A stretch of DNA of 64,000 nucleotides from Buxus sempervirens (GCA_947561395.2 OX387193.1:11284001-11348000); one strand, 5' to 3'; numbered from the stretch's first letter, positions 33,790 through 46,025 are shown. Numbers and translations: made by a program. The notes: a model not told the origin generated them from the letters alone.

Positions 33790-36022
33790 CGCAGGGCGAA
33801 TATCAAGCTCTATCATCTCTTTTAGCTACCAATGGCATCTCTCATCTCACTTCCCCTCCTCACACACCAGAACATAATGGATACTCTGAACGTCGTGTAA
33901 AATCTCGAATTTTAATAACATAAAAATATTTTAGATTTTGTTGTTAATTAGTTTAATTAATGAAAAATTTTAATAATTGAGAAGAGGAAATTAATTTGAG
34001 CTAAATTTAAAATCTAAATAGGATGAATTATTTAAAATGGGAAAATTTTATTTATTTGGGGAAGATGCTGGTGTAGGTTATCTGTGGAGTGGCAGGTACC
34101 TGATCGCACACTTAAATGAGTTGAATAGGTAGGAATCCTTGCGTGGGCTAGCATGCACCAAATCAAGTGGTTTTAAAACTCGTCGAGCAGCAAAGTGTAT
34201 TTAAAGTAAGTATAAATACTTAGCGTATTTAGACTCTAGGGTTTTCGTTTTCGCATACTTTTGGAGTTCGAAGGATTTCAGCTGGGAGTCCTAGGGCTTT
34301 CGGAAGAAGAGCAAAATTGTGTGTTCCAGTCGATCGAAGGGTTTTTATTGATCGGAGGGTTTTCATCTATTAGAGGGTGTTCAGAAAAATTACCGTGCGA
34401 TCAGAGAAGGTTTTGGGCGACGATCGATGTTTCACTTCCAGTTCCCTGAGTTGCAGTGCAAGGGTTTGAGCGTGCAAGAGGTGAGTAGCATCGTTTTAAA
34501 ACTGGGTTTTTCGTATTTATTCGTGAGTTTAATCTGGATGATGCATGTGTGTTTTTCTGGAAGAAGTTCGTCCGATCATGAGTTCCTTTAGAACTGAATG
34601 ATGATAAATAAAAAAACATGTGTTGGAATAATTTCAAAAGTAGTTTAAACGTCTTCTGGGGATATTAGGAGACTGGGAAAATTGTTACAGAGAGAAAAAG
34701 TCCGGCTAGTCGTGTAGATATGGAAATAACAGAGAGTCGAAAATCGAGATTTGTATCCGCCGAGTTGGCGCTAACTGCCGCCAACTGCAGGTAGTGGGCG
34801 CAAGGTTTTCTTTTCCTATCCGCCGAGCTCGCGCCTAGCTCGCGCGAACTTAATTTATATCCGCTCATTTCGCGCGTAGCGTGCGCGAAGTTCGCGCCTA
34901 GCTCACGCCCACTCGAGTTAAGTAAGCGCATCCTAAATTTTTTAAAACATGACCTATCAGCCTACCTTGCGCCAACCGTCCCGAGGTCAGCGCACCTACT
35001 CAATTTGTTGAATTTGGTGAAAATAGCCCCCTTAATTACATGAAAGACATTTAAGTAAATGTCCTGTGTATTTATTGCTCCATTTACTTAAGTCTTTACA
35101 TGTAAATAAAGTTTTACCCCCCATTTGGAACCAATAAAAATACTTCCAAGGTCTAATTCCCAGCCAATAAAAAGTCAACTTTCCAGTTCATGCCTAAATC
35201 CCGGTTTTTATCAAAAAGCCCGGTTTGGGTTTAATACCCAGATGAGTGATTCTGGAGCCCATAAAATTCTAGGAGATATGTTTACCCTTCAATAGACTAC
35301 AACAAAAATTTGAGCCCGAAACTCTTTGTAGAATTGTCTAGAAAAATTATATACCAAAAGTTAACGTTTTTAACCAGAATTAGAATATTTTGACTTTCGA
35401 AACTTTTTGTCTCAGAATTGATTGCTTTTTGGTATGGTGACTGTTAGCACCTGATTTTTGCACCCCTAAAATGAATAAAAATGAAAAATCAAACTAAAAG
35501 TCAAACCCTGAGGGGGCCAAAAATTGACTTTTTGATTCAAGTGAATTTGGCTATCAAACTTCATCTCATTGAAAAGAGCATTTCGACACAGTTCTAACGC
35601 AACTGAGTTTGCCAGAATCGGAGTCCGGATGAAGAAGTTATGAGCTAGTCAAACTTTTGGGCAAGCGAAAGTTGACTTTTTGCTCGACCCCAATTCAACT
35701 GCCCAATTTAATCCCATTGGATAGAGCATTCCGAGCTGATTCCAACAACACCAAATTTGCTGAAATCGGACATCGGACGGAAAAGTTATGGGCAGTTGAA
35801 GTTTCAAAGAAAGTTGCCCATGTGGCAAAACAGCAGCAAAAAGCAGAATAAATGAATTAAATAAATAAAATAATCATTTAATAGAAATATCTTTATTTTT
35901 TAATAATATTTTAATAAAAGAATCTCGTTTTTATAATATAATAATCAAAAAATCGGATAAAAATCTTTAAATAAATCAAATTTAATAAAGCATTTGAAAT
36001 CCAGCATTTTAAAAACGTGCGC

Positions 36023-36200
36023 GCCCGTATTTGAAGTACGGGCGAGGCATGCCCGTATTTCAAATACGGGCAAGCCTTCTAGAAGCGGGACACGCGTCCC
36101 GTACGGCGACAGCTGGCCGATTCGGCGAGATTTGAAAATGTGCATTTTTCGCCCGTATTTGAATTACGGGCAAGGCATGCCCGTACTTCAAATACGAGCA
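36023..36200. repeat. Palindrome cluster upstream of the LTR A1 TATA box
   Basis: Four 21-bp dyads of the form gcccgta-N7-tacgggc (first at 36023-36043 and 36051-36071, then a second, less perfect pair at about 36150-36200), paired around gaggcat/aaggcat. More dyads of the form ccgta-N7-tacgg lie at about 37080-37160. Confidence 0.85.
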
Positions 36201-36213
36201 CAATTCTTTTTGC

Positions 36214-36222
36214 CTATAAATA
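36214..36222 (+). promoter_or_regulatory. TATA box of LTR A1
   Basis: tataaatag in cctataaataggggg, just after the palindrome cluster. The same motif is found in A2 (40663-40670) and, inverted, in A3 (about 45258-45266). Confidence 0.7.
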
Positions 36223-38490
36223 GGGGGCCACCCCCCTCATTTGAGAGGGGCCTTCTCCCTTAGCCTCCCTGCTCTCCCTCTTTGTCATTTCCTTGTCCGA
36301 ACCTTGCCCAAGCTCTGCCAAAATCCCACTAGCCCAAAAATATCCCCAAAATACCCCTAGACTACACCTTCCTACCTCACCTTCAATCCCTTTCAACCCA
36401 AAGAGAGGAGGTCCTTTTCAAGCCCATTTTGGGAAATCAAACGGGAGCGCGGAAGCACTGCCAAAATCTCTCGGGGAATCACAACACGCTAAAACAAAAA
36501 GGTAGTTGTACAGTAACACTCCCGGTAATCTTTTACTTCACATATATGAAAATCCACTTGTTTTAACAATTCTATTTTTAAGCCTTGTTTATGTTATAAT
36601 TTTTCTAACCTGTTTGTCATATTTTGCATGTCATGAGAGACCCAATATAAAGTGGGTATCTCTATGCGGAATGGAAGGAGAGTAGATTTATAAAAGTTTA
36701 AGAGGATGTCCAAATTAACCTGTTCTCTTTAACTAATTAGTTTGTTTCATTTGTTCATCAAGGAGGGGTTTGTCCTCTTTACAAATCTGCAGTATCCCCC
36801 AAATACATTTCCCTCTTCCCTTTCTCACCAAATATAGTCTCACATGCCAAAGAACGGATTGGCAAAGTGAAGAAGAGCGCAGAACTCTTTTCCTTGACAA
36901 ATGAAGAAGGAAGAAGACATGAGAAGCTAGAATAAGGCCATGAAGCTATTTTTTGAAGATGATGAAAATCTCAACAGAAGCTACCGGAACCTCCAAGAAG
37001 GCAACCAAAGTGATCTTGGCCGAAATTGGCACAAATTTGTAAAATCGGACGAAGCCCGTATACTCAGAGCGGTCCAGGTGTGCCCGTAGTTAATCTACGG
37101 TCTGGCCTGAGCCGTATTAAATTTACGGTTCTAACCAGGCCGTGAATTAAATACGGACACTTGTAAATATAACTTAAAAAACATAATTTTCCAGCCCGGT
37201 TGGATTTGTTCCGACCCGAACCAACATGACCCGACTCAGTGTGTTATTTGGGCTATTTTTAGCTCATTTGCGGACTGTGGGCCTAGAAGGGCCCACCAAA
37301 ACCCACCTTGGGCCCACCTAAGGGGCCCACATTTGGACTGGCCTACACTAGGCTTGTTTTCAATAAACAAGCCCAGGCCCCTTGACCTTTGGCTAATGGG
37401 CCCATTCCAAGCCCATTAAGCCCAAATAAATTGTAAATAAATAAAGTTTAAATAAATAACCAAATGGGTTACCCAATAACCCAACTGGGCCCCAAGCCCA
37501 ATCATGGCAACCCACGGGTCTTCCAACGGGACCCGGGTCTGACCCACTCCACTAAATAAAAAGATAAAATCAAAGTAAAAAGGGCCCACACCACTAGAGG
37601 TTCCCGCCAGACCAAATAAAGTGGCATGCTGGCCTAGGAAGGGTGAGACTGACTCAAAACCAGGGAGACCCGAAGGACCCGTCAAATCGACGGGGCAGGC
37701 CGGGGTGTCTTCGGACTTCCCCGGACGTAACCGAGGACTTAGCTAGAACTCTGAAAAGCCGCAGACCAGACTTAGACCCGGATAGGGCAATCATCATGTC
37801 TGCCTGCACCTCTCAGGCATGGCGACTCAGAAAGTCCCGAGGCACGCACGAAACACCACGTGCGCCCCGTGTGCGATCTAGGCCAGATTTAGGTGCGCAC
37901 AGTGACCTTATAAGGGATCCTAAGACTATTCCACTCATCAAAAATGTGTTTACAGGGTTTTATGACATTCGTTTGATTGATTTGGATTATGAAAGCGAAA
38001 TTGAGAATCTATGAGCTGTTTTGCTGGTTTATGTTTAATCGAAGTTTGGATGCTGTAGTTGAATCTGTATAATGTGTTTACTTCTGAAAAGTCAGTTTTG
38101 AAACCATATTTGTTTTACTGAAATTTCATCTACACTATTATGCTAGTTCACCTTTGAATGCACAGTGCACTTCAAGAATGATTTACTTGAATATTGTTTT
38201 ATATCAGTGACCGGTTTAGGATTATCTCTTATTCTGTTCTGGGGGAAATTATTTGAGAATTTACTTTGAGGACTCTATGAGGGAGTAAGTTTGTCCTAAG
38301 TGACTCATGTTATGCACTTGAACATGTTGATCTATATGTCAATTTTACATGATGGAAAACACCTTGGGTTGAATTGCTAGTTTTATACTTACTGCTAGTT
38401 TAGCTTGTCCTGGATCCAGAGTCTAAGCTTAGTAATGTGATGTTATTGCTTCATTGGTGTAATTGCATGGCCTTGAGTGTTGCCACTGTC

Positions 38491-38945
38491 GGTGTAGAGC
38501 AGCCAGAAACCCTGAGTAGGCCTGGTTGTCAATGCAGAAACCCGGGGAGTAGGCCTGCATTGGATGACGAAACCCTGAGTAGGCCGTCATTTCAGAGTGT
38601 CTGAAACCCTGAATAGGCTGGAACTGTGTACATGGAGGGGTGGATGTCACCTTGGCATGTCAATTAACCAATGTAAACAACTACATGACATTGACCAATG
38701 TCGGTATTTGATTTTGTTTGACGTGATATGTTTTATTCGCTGGTTTGTTGGTATTTATGGTTCATGGAATATTGTTTACCGATTATTGGGTATTGTACCT
38801 CCCACCGGTGTAGAGCAGCCAGAAACCCTGAGCAGGCCTGGTTGTCAATGCAAAAACCCAGGGAGTAGGCCTGCATTGGATGACGTAGTCATTTCAATAT
38901 CCGAAACCCTGAGTAGGCCGGATATACATTTGGAGGAGTGGGCAT
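38491..38945. repeat. Duplicated repeat zone in the long solo LTR
   Basis: A block of about 140-150 bp starting ggtgtagagcagccagaaac occurs at 38491 and again at 38807. Within each, 'gaaaccctgagtaggcc' recurs several times, forming partial dyads. Confidence 0.85.
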
Positions 38946-39506
38946 GGTTATGAGAAGACTTTGTGTTATATGACATTGGTATATCTGGAATTATATCTTG
39001 AGATACGAAATTATGGTTATTCGCTATGTTGTTGTCAGTTAATCATTATTTTATCGATATCTTCGGGATTGGAAACGGATTGTTATTGCTTGATTTACCT
39101 GATGGTTTTCCGCACTGATATGAATTGGATTAATGAAGTTTAGTCGGATTATTCGGAATATGCGTATTATCATCATTGTATATGGTTTATAATCGTAGCA
39201 TGTTTTAGAACTGAAATAAATGTATTTGTGCATGCATGTACTGCTCACTGGGATATTCGTATCTCATTCCGTATTGTTTTGTTTTGTTTTCAGCTGCTCC
39301 TGGAGAGGACGATACTTGCGGGTAGTTACTTGGTCATGTGAGTTTATTTCCATTTGGGATTATTTTAGCGCACTCTGTTATATAGTTATTGTTGTATTCA
39401 TGTTTTTTTTCCTTCACTCTAATATTGCGATCCTGTGTTACATATTAACCTCTGGAGATGAGTTATCGTTTTTATACGTAACTCGGATCAGGGGCATTAC
39501 ACGTCG

Positions 39507-39813
39507 TCATCGTCACATTGTTGAAACTGTTCTCTCACTTCTGTCACATGCCTCCATGCCCCTGTCTTATTGGTCCTATGCATTTACCACTGCTGTCTAT
39601 CTCATCAATCGTCTACCTACTCCTACTCTTCATCTTCTCTCTCCATATGCCAAACTTTTTGGTAATCCTCCCAACTAGTCTAAGCTACGTAGTTTTGGAT
39701 GTCTTTGTTATCCATGGCTACAATCATATTTGTCTCACAAACTTGCTTCTCGTTCTTCTCCTTGTGTCTTTGTAAGTTATTCTCCCACTCAAAGTGCTTA
39801 CCTGTGCTTACCT
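39507..39813 (+). pseudogene. Copia 1 integrase C-terminal remnant
   Basis: HRHIVETVLSLLSHASMPL, SYWSYAFTTAVYLINRLPTP and PYAKLFGNPPN continue the integrase directly after the cgtcg duplication, then SKLRSFGCLCYPW after a stop (TAG). It is cut by the TRIM at 39814. Confidence 0.85.
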
Positions 39814-39924
39814 TGTGACATATCGATCCTACATTGGAAACAGATGAATGCCTAGTATAGTATAAGAGACTGGGAGAACATTTAACTTAGTGAGGTGCCT
39901 TTTCGAGGATAAAACCGTGCAGGC

Positions 39925-42360
39925 TGTAGACACCTGATTTTTGCACCCCCAAAAATGCAAAAAATAAAAATTTCAACTAAAAAGTCAAACCCTGAGGGGG
40001 CCAAAAATTGACTTTTTAATCCAAAGAGAATTGGCCATCAAACTTCCTCTCATTGAAAAGAGCATTTCGACACGGTTCTAACGCAACTGAGTTTGCCAGA
40101 ATCGGAGTCCGGATGAGGAAGTTATGAGCCGGTCAAACTTTTGGGGGAAGTGAAAGTTGACTTTTTTCTCAACCCCAATTCAACTGCCTAATTTGATCCC
40201 AGTGGATAGTGTGTTCCGAGCCAATTCCAACGACACCAAATTTGCTGAAATCGGACATCGGACGGAAAAGTTATGGGCGGTTGAAGTTTCAAAGAAAGCT
40301 GCCCATGTGGTAAAACAGCAGCAAAAAGCAGAATAAATGAATTAAATAAATAAAATAATTTTTAATAATATTTTAATAAAAGAATCTCGTTTTTATAATA
40401 AAATAATCAAAAAATCGGATAAAAATCTTTAAATAAGTCAAATTTAATAAAGCATTTGAAATCTAACATTTTAAAAACGTGTTGGACCGTATTTGAAGTA
40501 CGGGCGAGGCATGCCCGTATTTCAAATACGGGCAAGCTTCTAGAAGGGGACGCGTGTCGCTGTACGGCGGGACACGCGTCTCGTACGGCCGATTTTGCGG
40601 GATTTGAAAATGTGCGTTTTTCGCCCGTACTTGAAGTACGGGCAAGGCACGAAAATTTTGCCTATAAATAGAGAGGCCACCCCCTCATTTGAACAAGCTG
40701 GTCCCTTTGGCCTTCCCCCCTCTCCTTCCTTGGCATTTTTACGCCGAAGCCCTGCCTCCACTCTGTCAGCATCTATCCCAATGACCAAAATGCCCCTGTG
40801 CTGCCCAAAACTTGCCTAAATCTTGCTTTTTCACCCTTTTAGCATAGGAAACCCAGTGAACCCCTGTTCAAACCAATTCGTGAAATCCAACAGGGGTGCG
40901 GGAGCGCTGTCGAAATTCTCCGGAGAACCACAATCAAGAAGGTATTTGTATGGTAAAGAGTTCTTTTTATATCTATACAAATCCTTCTTTCTTTTGTTAA
41001 TTTCTTTACTTGATGTTACACTAACCTGTTTATTGAAGTTCTGCATGACTAGAGATGCCTCATGCACCTCTATACGAGAAGAAGAAGAATGGTTTTAGGA
41101 AAGCCTTAAAGGCTACTTGGACTAATACAATTTTCAGGGCTTCATCTTTCTCATTCATTTCGGAGGAGTTTGATTTCTTAATAAGTCTATTGTACCCCAA
41201 ATTCTAAATCCCTCTTTCCTATTCTCCTTGATTATGGTCGTGCATCATGAAGGTTGATCATATAAAGCGGGGAAGAATGTGAAACCGATCCTCTTGGCGA
41301 GCATTGAAGAAGGAAGCCATGCAAGTCTAAGAATAAGACATTTTCGTCACTGTAAATAGGCTGCAAAACCTTGACAGACGTTGCAGAACATCCCAAGAAG
41401 ACCACGGAACTAATTCCGGTCGAAATTGGCACTAAAATGCAAGTTCGGATGAAAACCGTATACTCAGAGCGGTCCAGGCGTGCCCGTAGTTAATCTACGG
41501 TCCGGCCTGAACCGTATTAAAATTACGGTTCTGACCAGAACGTGAATTAAATACGGTCACTCGATACAATAACTTAAAAAATTAATTTTTCGGACCCTGT
41601 TGGACCCAATCCGACCCATTTAAACTTGATCCGACTAATTGGGCTTCTTGGGTAATTCCAAGCCAATTCTTGAGACTGTGGGCCTAAGTGTGCCAACCAA
41701 GGCTTCATGGGCCCTCCAATGGGGCCCACATCCCGTCTGGTCCAACCAAGGCCCATTTCGATAAATGGGCTAAAGGCCACTTGGTTAATTGTCCTTGGGC
41801 CAAATCCAAGCCCAATGGGCCCTAAAAAACTCAAACCCATTAAATTGTGTAAATATAATTGAATCTTTAAATCAAATGGCCATAATCCAATAAGGGTTAC
41901 CCAATAACCCAAATTGGGCCATGGGCTTGACTTAAGCCCAACTTGGATTCCTCTGGGCCTTCCAACAGGGCCCATATCAGACCCACTTCACTAATTGATA
42001 AAAAAGATAAAATCAAATAAAGAAGGGACCCACACCATCAATGGTCCCCACTCAGACTAAATAAGTGTGCATGCTGGTCTAGGAAGGGTGAGAATTAAGT
42101 TGACTCAAGACCAAGGAGATCCACGGGACCTGTCATTTGACGGGGCGGGCTAGGGTGTCTTCGGACTTCCCTAGACGTAACCGAGAACTTGCTCAGAACT
42201 CTAAAAAGCCGCAGACCAGATTAATTAGGCCCGAATAGGTGCCCTTTGTGTCTGCCTGCACATCTCAGGCAAGTGGCGACTCCAAACCCAAACCAGTCCC
42301 GAGGCGAGCATCACATTCAGCATGCACCTCGTCGTGTGGCCCGAAACCGAGGTGCGCACA
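39925..42360 (+). mobile_element. Solo LTR A2 (2436 bp)
   Basis: Begins tgtagacacctgattttt, ends gaggtgcgcaca. Flanks caggc (39920-39924) and cgggc (42361-42365) are a 5-bp duplication with one change. The uninterrupted site is seen in the partner TRIM LTR (gtgcaggctgagaccc, near 42698), which proves the insertion. It is homologous to A1 along its whole length. Confidence 0.85.
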
Positions 42361-42570
42361 CGGGCTGAGGCCCAAAGCGGAAAATACCTCGCTGGGTTGG
42401 GTCATTACAAATGGTATCAAAGCTAGATCCGGGTCCAGTAGTCCGTGGCTGATGTGGGTTTTGGCGTTGCCCATAGGAGGTGGTTGGACTGATGAGGGCA
42501 AGCCCATGAAGGGTTGGCAGGCTTCCAGGTGGCCACTGCACAGGGATGTGCAACCCTGAGAGGAGAGGAA

Positions 42571-42590
42571 GGGGGGGGGGGGGGGGGGGG
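42571..42590. repeat. (G)20 run in the TRIM polypurine tract
   Basis: The purine tract gagaggagaggaa is extended by 20 G before agat and LTR2, evidently an expansion within the polypurine tract. Confidence 0.9.
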
Positions 42591-42747
42591 AGATTGTGAC
42601 ATTTTGATTCCACATTGGAAACGGATGAATGCTCGGTATGGTATAAGAGACTGGGAGAACATTTAACTGAGCGATGCGCCTTTTGAGGACAAAACCGTGC
42701 AGGCTGAGACCCAAAGCGACAATACCTCGCTAGGTTGGGTCGTTACA

Positions 42748-43493
42748 TTGCCACTGTCTTGAACCCACCTCATCTCACATTTACACGTCTCGTCATGTCA
42801 AATTTGTTGAGTCCATATTTCCTTTTACTTCCCTTCATTCCCACCTAGTTCGTCCTTCCTCTGACACACTCTCTCATTAGTGTCCCTCTATGTCCCTTCT
42901 TCCAGCTACCGGCACATCATCCTTGGCAACGACTTTTACACCTTATGCAGATCCCATTTCCAATACGCAATCCTCTACTCACCCCACCCCTTCTATCCCA
43001 CTACTCCTTGCATCCACCCCAAGCTCGAACATGAGTGTTGCGGCATCTCCTTCTCCAAGTCATGGCACACCTGTTCCCTTTGAGTCCTCTCCCCATCTAG
43101 AACAAAACGCCAAGGCTCAACCCTCCCCATGCCAAGACATCCCACCCTCCTAACTCCCTCCACTACCTCTTCTTCCAGAGTTATTGTCACAAGATCCAAA
43201 AACAATATTCACAAACCAATTAACAAACTAAACCTCACTGCTCAACTTGCCCCATCCACTAACCTTGAACCAACAACCGTGACTCAAGCCATCAAGGATC
43301 CCACATGGCGTCAGGCGATGTCTAATGTGTATGATGTTCTTTGTTCGAAGTGGGACATGGGAAGTAGTTCCTCCCAACCCAACACAGAATCTGGTTGGTT
43401 GCAAGTGGATTTTCATACTAAATATCTACCTGATGGATCTGTAGCCAGGTACAAGGCTCGACTCATTGCAAAGGGGTTTCACCAGCGTCCTGG
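42748..43493 (+). pseudogene. Copia 1 integrase-RT linker and RT N-terminus
   Basis: A Ser/Thr/Pro-rich linker is followed by the RT start TQAIKDPTWRQAMSNVYDVL and KYLPDGSVARYKARLIAKGF, ending HQRPG at the next insertion. Frameshifts are present around the WDMGSSS segment. Confidence 0.85.
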
Positions 43494-45218
43494 TGTGCGC
43501 ACCCCATTTCGGGCCGCACGACGAGGTGCATGCGAAGTGATGCTCGCCTCGGGACTGTTTTGGAGTCGCCACTGCCTGAGAGGTGCAAGTAGACACAAAA
43601 GGGCACCTATCCGGGCCTAATTTTCTGGTCTGCGGCTTTATTAGAGATCTGAGCAAGTTCTCGGTTACGTCTAGGGAAGCCCGAAGACACCCTAGCCCGC
43701 CCCGTTGATTGACAGGCCCCGTGGGTCTCCTTGGTCTTGAGTCAACTTAATTCTCACCCTTCCTAGACCAGCATACACACTTATTTGGTCTGAATGGGGA
43801 CCATTGATGGTGTAGGTTCCCCTTTTATTTGATTTTATCTTTTTATTATTTGGTGAAGTGAGTCGGTTACGGGCCCTGTTGGAAGGCCCGTTGGGATCCA
43901 AATTGGGCTTAAGTCAAGCCCAAGGCCCAGTCCGGGTTATTGGGTAACCCGTATTGGATTATGGCTATTTGGTTTAAAGATTTATTTATATTTACAAAGT
44001 TAGTGGATTGATGTCTTTTAGGGCCCAATGGGATTGGATTTGGCCCAATGGTAATTTAATCATGTGGCCTTTAGTCCGTTTATCAAAACGGGCTTTGGTT
44101 AGGCCAGTCGGGGTGTGGGCCCCATTGGAGGGCCCACAAAGCCTTGGTGGGTCCACTTAGGCCCACAGTCTCAAAATGGGCTTGGAAAAGTCCAAGAAGC
44201 CCAATGGATCAGACTATGCAAAAATGGGTCGGATTAGGTCCAACTGGGTCGGAAAATTGGTTTTTTAAGTTACTTTATCGAGTGACCATATTTAATTCAC
44301 GGTCTGGCCAGAACCGTAATTTTAATACGGTTCAGGCCAGGCCGTAGATTAACTACGGGCACGCCTGGACCGCTCTGAGTAAACGGTTTTCATCCGAATT
44401 TGCATTTTTGTGCCAATTTCGACCGGAATCAATTCCGTGGTCTTCTTGGGATGTCCAAACACTCTTCACCGGATTCCAACTCCGCTAAAAAAATTCATGA
44501 ACCATACTTTTTGCATTGAGAATGCTTATTTCCTTCTTCTTGGTCTTTTGCAATGGGATGATCTCCCATGTCTTCGATGTTCACCTTAGCTGATTTTAGG
44601 CATACATGATGGTGGGATTCGTTAAGAAGGGAAAGAGATGGGTGAGTTAAGGATACAAACAGATTTCCAAGGAGGACAAACCCCTCCTTTTTAAAATAAA
44701 TGAACAAAGAAAAAGGTTAGTTCAAAAATGTCAATTTAGGCACTTTTCTTAACTGGGATCCTCTCTTCTTCCGTGATTTTGCATGGGGGAGCTCCCCTTT
44801 CAGGGAGTCCCGTTATGCACAAGATAAATAAACAAGTTAGATAAAAACACAATAGAGAATGGCCTTTAAAAATGATCAATCAATGACTTGCTCGATCACT
44901 TTGATAATAATATATGTTAAATACAAAGCCAAAAGAGATCTTACCGTGCTATTATTATCTTGTTTTGAGGTGTAGAAGCTCTCCGGATGATTTTGGCAGC
45001 GCTTCCGCACTCCCTTGGATTTCCCAAAATTGGCTTGAAATGTGCCTCCTTGCTTTCAAGAATAAAAGGGATGGAAGATGAAAGGAACGGGCAGAGTCTA
45101 GGGGCAATTTGGGTCTTTCGGGTTTTGGTATTGGGAGAGACAGAGGTTGGGCAAGGTTCGGACGAAGAAAAAGTAGAGAAAGAGAGGGGGAACAGTCAAG
45201 GGGGCCAGCTTGCCCAAA

Positions 45219-45249
<31 letters not shown>

Positions 45250-46025
45250 TGGCCCCCTATTTATAGCCAAAATTTTCGTGCCCGTATTTGAAGTACGGGC
45301 ATGCCTTGCCCGTAATTCAAATACGGGCGAAAAACGCACATTTTCAAATCTTGCAAAATTGGCCGTACGGGACGCGTGTCCCGCCATACAGCGACACGCG
45401 TCCCCTTCTAGAAGCTTGCCCGTATTTGAAATACGGGCATGCCTCGCCCGTACTTCAAATACGATCCAGCACGTTTTTAAAATGTTGGATTTCAAATGCT
45501 TTATTAAATTTGATTTATTTAAAGATTTTTATCCGATTTTTTGATTATTATATTATAAAACAAGATTCTTTCATTAAAATATTATTAAAAAATAAAGATA
45601 TGATTTTTTTTATTTATTTAATTCATCTATTCTGCTTTTTGCCACATGGGCAGCTTTTTTGAAACTTCAACTGCCCATAACTTTTCCGTCCGATGTCCGA
45701 TTTTAGCAAATTTGGTGTTGTTGGAATCGGCTCGGAACCCACTATCCACTAGGATCAAATTGGGCAGTTGAATTGGGGTCAAGCAAAAAGTCAACTTTTG
45801 CTTCCCCAAAAGTTTGACCGGCTCATAACTTCCTCATCCAGACTCCGATTCTGGCAAACTCAGTTGCGTTAGAACCGTGTCGAAATGCTCTTTTCAATGA
45901 GAGGAAGTTTGATGGCCAATTCTCTTTGGATCAAAGAGTCAAATTTTGGCCCCCTCAGGGTTTGACTTTTTAATTGAAATTTTTATTTTTTGCATTTTTG
46001 GGGGTGCAAAAATCAGGTGTCTCCA
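43494..46025 (-). mobile_element. Solo LTR A3 (2532 bp), reverse orientation
   Basis: Reverse complement of the A family: begins tgtgcgcacc, ends atcaggtgtctcca. Flanks cctgg (43489-43493) and gctgg (46026-46030) differ at one base. Removing it restores the RT codons [12 protein letters not shown]. It contains a (G)29 run at 45220-45248 and the same palindromes and TATA box as A1 and A2. Confidence 0.85.
45220..45248. repeat. (G)29 run in solo LTR A3
   Basis: Lies between cttgcccaaat and ctggccccctatttata, close to the LTR TATA box on the other strand. A1 and A2 have only short C/G stretches at this place. Confidence 0.9.

Larger units (their letters stand above)
31617..33895 (+). pseudogene. 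Copia 1 gag-protease-integrase remnant
   Basis: The gag start MANETNNSQ is followed by a frameshifted LDSPNYLSWKLQEEAIL. After the hAT MITE come YDLYKFIDGSHPAPP, YQTWLRQDKLIFGTLVGSL and WHVLANTYAKPSRGHVKQIK. The zinc knuckle is CQWCHAQGHTV, with its last Cys lost from position. The protease site reads WLLDNGASHHVT, then the gag pre-integrase WHHRLGHPSSSIYRH. Integrase starts with CNSCQCNKSHKLPS and runs to PPHTPEHNGYSERR, where it is cut by the solo LTR at 33896. Stops are frequent. The integrase codons for GGEY are disrupted by a 22-G run. Confidence 0.85.
35442..37901 (+). mobile_element. Solo LTR A1 (2460 bp)
   Basis: Begins tgttagcacctgattttt, ends taggtgcgcaca, flanked by exact gtgac duplications (35437-35441 and 37902-37906). 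It sits inside the larger solo LTR. No internal domain or second LTR is adjacent. It has a TATA box near 36214 and clusters of CCGTA/TACGG palindromes. Homologous copies A2 and A3 lie nearby. Confidence 0.85.
33896..39501 (+). mobile_element. Long Gypsy-type solo LTR inside Copia 1
   Basis: Begins tgtaaaatctcg, ends atcaggggcattaca, with an exact 5-bp target-site duplication cgtcg at 33891-33895 and 39502-39506. It interrupts the Copia integrase (YSERR / HRHIVETVLSLL). No primer-binding site, polypurine tract or coding domain is seen, so it is read as a solo LTR. Without the nested LTR it is about 3.1 kb, long even for Gypsy. Its 3' part has the architecture of the LTR at 9241: a repeat zone, then 'ctgctcactggg', then a TTTT-rich segment and 'cagctgctcctgg'. 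Confidence 0.75.
39814..42747 (+). mobile_element. Cassandra-like TRIM without 5S sequence, split by a solo LTR
   Basis: LTR1 is 39814-39924 plus 42366-42409 (155 bp), interrupted by solo LTR A2. The primer-binding site tggtatcaaagc at 42412-42423 follows. The internal region is 42410-42594 and LTR2 is 42595-42747 (153 bp, tgtgacattttgattcc to ttgggtcgttaca). There are no coding domains; without the insertion it measures about 490 bp, a TRIM. The LTR 3' end (ggcccaaagcgg...gctgggttgggtc...ttaca) aligns with the Cassandra LTR end (ggcccagagcgg...), but no 5S-like sequence is present. It interrupts the Copia integrase. Confidence 0.82.

Noticed and set aside
44987-45662. Overlapping ORFs in the family-A LTRs (also at 35994 and 40456)
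   Set aside because: They translate the CCGTA/TACGG palindromes in several frames on both strands; a repeated peptide pattern arises from the palindromes, not from selection.
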